DNA of 64,000 bases, taken from Liopterus haemorrhoidalis (taxonomy: Eukaryota > Arthropoda > Insecta > Coleoptera > Dytiscidae). The DNA is taken from positions 32,652,731-32,716,730 of the forward strand of contig OZ020618.1 in assembly GCA_963971575.1 (NCBI GenBank). The letters run 5' to 3'. Under the pieces are notes generated by a model. It was not told the origin of the DNA. It saw nothing but the letters and a program-made list of their open reading frames with translations, and searched no databases. Positions 56,601-64,000 of the stretch are shown piece by piece (the stretch's first letter is position 1; each line of letters opens with the position of its first letter). A program made the position numbers and the translations under genes.

Positions 56601-58894
56601 CAATTTTAGGTACTTATTTCCGATTTACTCAAAAACAGTTGGCCAAAATCCAAAATGAACCTTATTTTTGTGATCTACGGCCCAAAGTGTATCAATTTTG
56701 AGCAAATTCCGAAATATTTTTTTTTTTGTAAAAATTCGCGATTTTTTTCAAAGGGGTACCCCTTACGATTTTTTCGATATTTTGCCATTTATAAGGGTTT
56801 TGTTTAATGATACATCCTTTTTGTATAAGTTGGTTTATTAAGGCCCCAATTTTTTCTAGACTGAAATGGACATGAGGAACTCAAATATTTAAACCAGAGG
56901 TCCCTATCTTTTACCGTTATTGAGATATAATTTTTTGAAAAATTAAATTTTATTACAAAAATTTCAAAATTTTACAATTTTTTTTTTTTGTTTAGGATAT
57001 GTTTTAAAATGTGCCTTTACCATATTTCAGAACTTAGAACTTCAAAAATTCCAACCGCAGGTCCTTATCTTTTTTAGTTTTTGAAATACATATACATATT
57101 TTTTTTATTTATTTTTTTTCTGAAAAAAAAAAGTTTTCTTAAAACAGTCCAAAATATGGCCTTTAGGTAATTTTGGGGTGAGGATTAATAAAAAAATATT
57201 TAAAAAATCAAGAGGCCTTAGTTTTTGAGTTATAGTCAATTTTAGGTACTTTTTTCCGATTTACTCAAAAACAGTTCGCCAAAATCCAAATTGAACCTTA
57301 TTTTTGTGATGTACGGCCCAAATTGTATCATTTTTGAGAAAAATCCGAAATATTTTTTTGTTAAAATTCGCGATTTTTTTTCAAGGGGGTACCCTTTACG
57401 ATTTTTTCGATATTTTGCCATTTATAAGGCTTTTGTTTAATGATACATCCTTTTTGTATAAGTTTAGTTATTAAGGCCCCAATTTTATCTAGACTAAAAT
57501 GGACATGAGGAACTCAAAAATTTAAACCAGAGGTCCCTATCTTTTACCGTTATTGAGATATACTTTTTTGAAAAATTAAATTTTATTACATAAATTTCAA
57601 AATATTACAAAATTTTTTTTTGTTAAGGATATGTTTTAAAATGTGCCTTTACCATATTTCAAACCTTAGAACTTCAAAAATTCCAACCGCAGGTCCTTAT
57701 CTTTTTTAGTTTTTGAAATACATATACATATTTTTTTTATTTTTTTTTTTTTCTGAAAAAAAAAAGTTTTCTGAAAACAGTCCAAAATATGGCCTTTAGG
57801 TAATTTCGGGGTGAGGATTAATGAAAAAATATTTAAAAAAATCAAGAGGCCTTAGTTTTTGAGTTATAGTCAATTTTATGTACTTTTTTCCGATTAACTC
57901 AAAAACAGTTGGCCAAAATCCAAAATGAACCTTATTTTTGTGATCTACGGCCCAAACTGTATCAATTTTGAGAAAAATCCGAAATATTTTTTTTGTTAAA
58001 ATTCGCGATTTTTTTTCAAAGGGGTACCCCTTACGATTTTTTCGATATTTTGCCATTTATAAGGGTTTTGTTTAATGATACATCCTTTTTGTATAAGTTT
58101 GGTTATTAAGGCCCCAATTTTTTCTAGACTAAAATGGACATGAGAAACTCAAAAATTTAAACCAGAGGTCCTTATCTTTTACCGTTATTGAGATATAATT
58201 TTTTGAAAAATTAAATTTTATTACAAAAATTTCAAAATTTTACAAATTTTTTTTTTTGTTTAGGATATGTTTTAAAATGTGCCTTTACCATATTTCAGAC
58301 CTTAGAACTTCAAAAATTCCAACCGCAGGTCCTTATCTTTTTTAGTTTTTGCAATACATATACATATTTTTTTTATTTTTTTTTTTTCTGAAAAAAAAAG
58401 TTTTCTTAAAACAGTCCAAAATATGGCCTTTAGGTAATTTTGGGGTGAGGATTAATAAAAAAATATTTAAAAAAATCAAGAGGCCTTAGTTTTTGAGTTA
58501 TAATCAATTTTATGTACTTTTTTCCGATTTACTCAAAAACAGTTGGCCAAAATCCAAAATGAACCTTATTTTTGTGATCTACGGCCCAAATTGTATCAAT
58601 TTTGAGAAAAATCCGAAATAGTTTTTTTGTAGAAATTCGCGATTTTTTTTCAAAGGGATACCCTTTACGATTTTTTCGATATTTTGCCATTTATAAGGGT
58701 TTTGTTTAATGATACATCCTTTTTGTATAAGTTTGGTTATTAAGGCCCCAATTTTTTCTAGACTAAAATGGACATGAGGAACTCAAAAATTTAAACCAGA
58801 GGTCCTTATCTTTTACCGTTATTGAGATATAATTTTTTGAAAAATTAAATTTTATTACAAAAATTTTAAAATTTTACAAAAATTTTTTTTGTTT
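50649..58894. repeat. HOR unit II, 13 monomers (8246 bp)
   Basis: The first monomers follow unit I at a constant 4.44-kb offset: the TTTCAGGGTGAGG marker is at about 47648 and 52090. It then carries an extra copy of the ACTTTAGAAC-type monomer (53186 and 53823) and about five further monomers (55089-57626) absent from unit I. It closes with the GCAATACAT-type monomer at 58262. Confidence 0.72.
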
Positions 58895-61800
58895 AGGATA
58901 TGTTTTAAAATCTGCCTTTACCATATTTCAGACCTAAGATATTCAAAAATTCCAACCGCAGTTCCTTATCTTTTTTAGTTTTTGAAATACATATACATAT
59001 TTTTTTTATTTTTTTTTCTGAAAAAAAAAAGTTTTCTTAAAACAGTCCAAAATATGGCCGTTAGGTAATTTTGGGGTGAAAATTAATAAAAAATATTTAA
59101 AAAAATCAAGAGGCCTTAGTTTTTGAGTTGTAGTCAATTTTAGGTACTTTTTTCCGATTTACTCAAAAACAGTTGGCCAAAATCCAAAATGAACTTTATT
59201 TTTGTGATCTACGGCCCAAGCTGTATCAATTTTGAGAAAAATCCGAAATATTTTTTGTGTAAAAATTCGCGATTTTTTTTCAAAGTGGTACCCCTTACGA
59301 TTTTTTCGATATTTTAACATTTATAAGGGTTTTGTTTAATGATACATCCTTTTTGTATAAGTTTGGTTATGAAGCCCTCAATTTTTTCTAGAGTAAAATA
59401 GACATGAGGAACTCAAAAATTTAAACCAGAGGTCCCTATCTTTTACCGTTATTGAAATACAATTTTTTGAAAAATTAAATTTTATTACAAAAATTTCCAA
59501 ATTTTACAAACATTTTTTTTGTTTAGGATATGTTTTAAAATGTGCCTATACCATATTTCAGACCTTAGAACTTCAAAAATTCCAACCGCAGGTCCTTATC
59601 TTTTTTAGTTTTTGAAATACATATACATATTTTTTTTATTTATTTTTTTTTCTGAAAAAAAAAAGTTTTCTTAAAACAGTCCAAAATATGGCCTTAAGGT
59701 AATTTTGGGGTGAGGATTAATAAAAAAATATTTAAAAAAATCAAGAGGCCTTAGTTTTTGAGTTATAGTTAATTTGAGGTACTTTTTTCCGCTTTACTCA
59801 AAAACAGTTGGCCAAAATCCAAAATGAACCTTATTTTTGTGATCTACGGCCCAAATTGTATCAATATTGAGAAAAATCCGAAATATTTTTTTTGTAAAAA
59901 TTCGCGATTTTTTTTCAAAGGGGTACCCCTAACGAATTTTTCGATATTTTGCCATTTATAAGGGTTTTGTTTAATAATACATCCTTTTTGTATAAGTTTG
60001 GTTATTAAGGCCCCAATTTTTTTTAGACTAAAATGGACATGAGGAACTCAAAAATTTAAACCAGAGGTCCCTATCTTTTACCGTTATTGAGATATAATTT
60101 TTTGAAAAATTAAATTTTATTACAAAAATTTCAAAATTTTACAAAAATTTTTTTTGTTTAGGATATGTTTTAAAATGTGCCTTTACCATATTTCAGACCT
60201 TAGAATTTCAAAAATTCCAACCGCAGGTCCTTATCTTTTTTAGTTTTTGAAATACATATACATATTTTTTTTATTTATTTTTTTTCTGAAAAAAAAAAGT
60301 TTTCTTAAAACAGTCCAAAATATGGCCTTTAGGTAATTTCAGGGTGAGGATTAATAAAAAAATATTTAAAAAAATCAAGAGGCCTTAGTTTTTGAGTTAT
60401 AGTCAATTTTAGGTACTTTTTTCCGATTTACTCAAAAACAGTTGGCCAAAATCCAAAATGAACCTTATTTTTGTGATCTACGGCCCAAAGTGTATCAATT
60501 TTGAGCAAATTCCGAAATATTTTTTTTTTGTAAAAATTCGCGATTTTTTTTCAAAGGGGTACCCCTTAGGATTTTTTCGATATTTTGCCATTTATAAGGG
60601 TTTTGTTTAATGATACATCCTTTTTGTATAAGTTTGGTTATTAAGGCCCCAATTTTATCTAGACTAAAATGGACATGAGGAACTCAAAAATTTAAACCAG
60701 AGGTCCCTATCTTTTACCGTTATTGAAATACAATTTTTTGAAAAATTAAATTTTATTACAAAAATTTCAAAATTTTACAAACATTTTTTTTGTTTAGGAT
60801 ATGTTTTAAAATGTGCCTATACCATATTTCAGACCTTAGAACTTCAAAAATTCCAACCGCAGGTCCTTATCTTTTTTAGTTTTTGAAATACATATACATA
60901 TTTTTTTTATTTATTTTTTTTTCTGAAAAAAAAAAGTTTTCTTAAAACAGTCCAAAATATGGCCTTTAGGTAATTTTGGGGTGAGGATTAATAAAAAAAT
61001 ATTTAAAAAAATCAAGAGGCCTTAGTTTTTGAGTTATAGTCAATTTTAGGTACTTTTTTCCGATTTACTCAAAAACAGTTGGCCAAAATCCAAAATGAAC
61101 CTTATTTTTGTGATCTACGGCCCAAAGTGTATCAATTTTGAGCAAATTCCGAAATATTTTTTTTTTGTAAAAATTCGCGATTTTTTTTCAAAGGGGTACC
61201 CCTTACGATTTTTTCGATATTTTGCCATTTATAAGGGTTTTGTTTAATGATACATCCTTTTTGTATAAGTTGGTTTATTAAGGCCCCAATTTTTTCTAGA
61301 CTAAAATGGACATGAGGAACTCAAATATTTAAACCAGAGGTCCCTATCTTTTACCGTTATTGAGATATAATTTTTTGAAAAATTAAATTTTATTACAAAA
61401 ATTTCAAAATTTTACAAATTTTTTTTTTTGTTTAGGATATGTTTTAAAATGTGCCTTTACCATATTTCAGACTTTAGAACTTCAAAAATTCCAACCGCAG
61501 GTCCTTATCTTTTTTAGTTTTTTAAATACATATACATATTTTTTTTATTTATTTTTTTCTGAAAAAAAAAAGGTTTCTTAAAACAGTCCAAAATATGGCC
61601 TTTAGGTAATTTTAGGGTGAGGATTAATAAAAAAATATTTAAAAAAATCAAGAGGCCTTAGTTTTTGAGTTATAGTCAATTTTAGGTACTTATTTCCGAT
61701 TTACTCAAAAACAGTTGGCAAAAATCCAAAATGAACCTTATTTTTGTGATCTACGGCCCAAAGTGTATCAATTTTGAGCAAATTCCGAAATATTTTTTTT

Positions 61801-64000
61801 TTTGTAAAAATTCGCGATTTTTTTCAAAGGGGTACCCCTTACGATTTTTTCGATATTTTGCCATTTATAAGGGTTTTGTTTAATGATACATCCTTTTTGT
61901 ATAAGTTGGTTTATTAAGGCCCCAATTTTTTCTAGACTGAAATGGACATGAGGAACTCAAATATTTAAACCAGAGGTCCCTATCTTTTACCGTTATTGAG
62001 ATATAATTTTTTGAAAAATTAAATTTTATTACAAAAATTTCAAAATTTTTCAAAATTTTTTTTTTGTTTAGGATATGTTTTAAAATGTGCCTTTACCATA
62101 TTTCAGAACTTAGAACTTCAAAAATTCCAACCGCAGGTCCTTATCTTTTTTAGTTTTTGAAATACATATACATATTTTTTTTATTTATTTTTTTTCTGAA
62201 AAAAAAAAGTTTTCTTAAAACAGTCCAAAATATGGCCTTTAGGTAATTTTGGGGTGAGGATAAATAAAAAAATATTTAAAAAATCAAGAGGCGTTAGTTT
62301 TTGAGTTATAGTCAATTTTAGGTACTTTTTTCCGATTTACTCAAAAACAGTTCGCCAAAATCCAAAATGAACCTTATTTTTGTGATGTACGGCCCAAATT
62401 GTATCATTTTTGAGAAAAATCCGAAATATTTTTTTGTAAAAATTCTCGATTTTTTTTCAAAGGGGTACCCCTTACGATTTTTTCGATATTTTGCCATTTA
62501 CAAGGGTTTTGTTTAATGATACATCCTTTTTGTATAAGTTTGGTTATTAAGGCCCCAATTTTTTCTATACTAAAATGGACATGAGGAACTCAAAAATTTA
62601 AACCAGAGGTCCTTATCTTTTACCGTTATTGAGATATAATTTTTTGAAAAATTAAATTTTATTACAAAAATTTCAAAATTTTACAATTTTTTTTTTGTTT
62701 AGGATATGTTTTAAAATGTGCCATTACCATATTTCAGACCTTAAAACTTCAAAAATTCCAACCGCAGGTCCTTATCTTTTTTAGTTTTTGAAATACATAT
62801 ACATATTTTTTTTATTTATTTTTTTTCTGAAAAAAAAAAGTTTTCTTAAAACAGTCCAAAATATGGCCTTTAGGTAATTTTGGGGTGAGGATTAATAAAA
62901 AAATATTTAAAAAATCAAGAGGCCTTAGTTTTTGAGTTAGTCAATTTTAGGTACTTTTTTCCGATTTACTCAAAAACAGTTCGCCAAAATCCAAAATGAA
63001 CCTTATTTTTGTGATGTACGGCCCAAATTGTATCATTTTTGAGAAAAATCCGAAATATTTTTTTGTAAAAATTCTCGATTTTTTTTCAAAGGGGTACCCC
63101 TTACGATTTTTTCGATATTTTGCCATTTACAAGGGTTTTGTTTAATGATACATCCTTTTTGTATAAGTTTGGTTATTAAGGCCCCAATTTTTTCTATACT
63201 AAAATGGACATGAGGAACTCAAAAATTTAAACCAGAGGTCCTTATCTTTTACCGTTATAGAGATATAATTTTTTGAAAAATTAAATTTTATTACAAAAAT
63301 TTCAAAATTTTACAATTTTGTTTTTGTTTAGGATATGTTTTAAAATGTGCCATTAACATATGTCAGACCTTAGAACTTCAAAAATTCCAACCGCAGGTCC
63401 TTATCTTTTTTAGTTTTTGAAATACATATACATATTTTTTTTATTTTTTTTTTTTTTCTGAAAAAAAAGTTTTCTTAAAACAGTCCAAAATATGGCCCTT
63501 AGGTAATTTTGGGGTGAGGATTAATAAAAAAATATTTAAAAAAATCAAGAGGCCTTAGTTTTTGAGTTATAGTCAATTTAAGGTACTTTTTTCTGATTTA
63601 CTCAAAAAGAGTTGGCCAAAATCCAAAATGAACTTTATTTTTGTGATCTACGGCCCAAATTGTATCAATTTTGAGAAAAATCCGAAATATTTTTTTTGTT
63701 AAAATTCGCGATTTTTTTTCAAGGGGGTACCCTTTACGATTTTTTCGATATTTTGCCATTTATAAGGCTTTTGTTTAATGATACATCCTTTTTGTATAAG
63801 TTAAGTTATTAAGGCCCCAATTTTTTCTAGACTAAAATGGACATGAGGAACTCAGAAATTTAAACCAGAGGTCCTTATCTTTTACCGTTATTGAGATATA
63901 ATTTTTTGAAAAATTAAATTTTATTACAAAAATTTCAAAATTTTACAAAATTTTTTTTTGTTTAGGATATGTTTTAAAATGTGCCTTTACCATATTTCAG
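58895..64000. repeat. HOR unit III, at least 9 monomers (runs off the window)
   Basis: It restarts with the same AAATCTGCC monomer. It follows unit II at an offset of about 8.25 kb (TTTCAGGGTGAGG at about 60340 against 52090), then at about 7.61 kb after losing one ACTTTAGAAC-type monomer (62070 against 54460). Monomers near 62.7-64.0 kb match 55.1-56.4 kb. Confidence 0.7.

Larger units (their letters stand above)
41308..64000. repeat. Satellite array block 5
   Basis: About 36 monomers without any gene, running off the right edge. Anchors are at 41798, 42434, 43065, 43673, 44306, 44940, 45573, 46206, 46837, 47472, 48107, 48746, 49382, 50014, 50649, 51280, 51915, 52551, 53186, 53823, 54460, 55089, 55723, 56356, 56994, 57626, 58262, 58895, 59525, 60160, 60796, 61434, 62070, 62701, 63330 and 63964. 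Spacings are 629-639 bp except 608 bp at 43065. No transposon interrupts this stretch. Confidence 0.96.

Noticed and set aside
1..64000. CRISPR-like array.
   Set aside because: Direct repeats are about 634 bp and contiguous, with no short repeat-spacer pattern, and the context is eukaryotic.
1..64000. Telomeric repeat (TTAGG)n or a CENP-B-box-like motif in the satellite.
   Set aside because: TTAGG occurs only singly within each monomer (for example in TTTAGGTAAT). I saw no match to the CENP-B box consensus. Centromere function cannot be judged from sequence.

Overview
The window is eukaryotic repetitive DNA, most likely pericentromeric or other heterochromatin of an insect or related arthropod. 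I infer this from insect-type Copia polyproteins, a copia-style half-tRNA primer site and a very A+T-rich satellite; the species cannot be named. No host gene is visible, and both window edges lie inside the same satellite array. All coordinates and comparisons were read by eye, without alignment software.

The backbone is a tandem satellite with a monomer of about 634 bp, of which I located 72 anchor points covering about 45.3 kb. Each monomer looks like an ancient tetramer of a unit of about 158 bp. The monomers are organised into higher-order repeats (HORs). The largest HOR is 19 monomers plus two complete LTR retrotransposons. It occurs twice in tandem: copy 1 at about 1547-22945, and copy 2 at about 22946-48745. 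Copy 2 also carries blocks of 4 and 3 monomers that copy 1 lacks. From about 46.2 kb to the right edge, the array runs in a different set of HORs of 7, 13 and at least 9 monomers.

Two different Ty1/copia (Pseudoviridae-type) elements, both on the minus strand, are embedded in the array. Element A (6444-11037) has 185-bp LTRs, one of them trimmed, and an intact 1365-aa Gag-PR-IN-RT-RH polyprotein. Element B (12636-17406) has 251-bp LTRs, a 5-bp target duplication and an intact 1371-aa polyprotein. Both use a primer-binding site matching the anticodon arm of initiator tRNA-Met, and both have the same polypurine tract. Both carry a pair of AT-hook motifs between integrase and reverse transcriptase. 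The second copies (A2 30346-34938, B2 36537-41307) came from duplication of the whole satellite+transposon block, not from new insertions. They sit at the same satellite positions and share the same 17-bp lesion at the edge of A. A2 has a frameshift; B2 is intact.

The most interesting points are the retrotransposon-bearing HOR, the conserved double AT-hook in two copia families residing in A+T-rich satellite, and direct traces of array evolution (conversion tract, monomer-block gains or losses, recurrent deletions at a palindrome).
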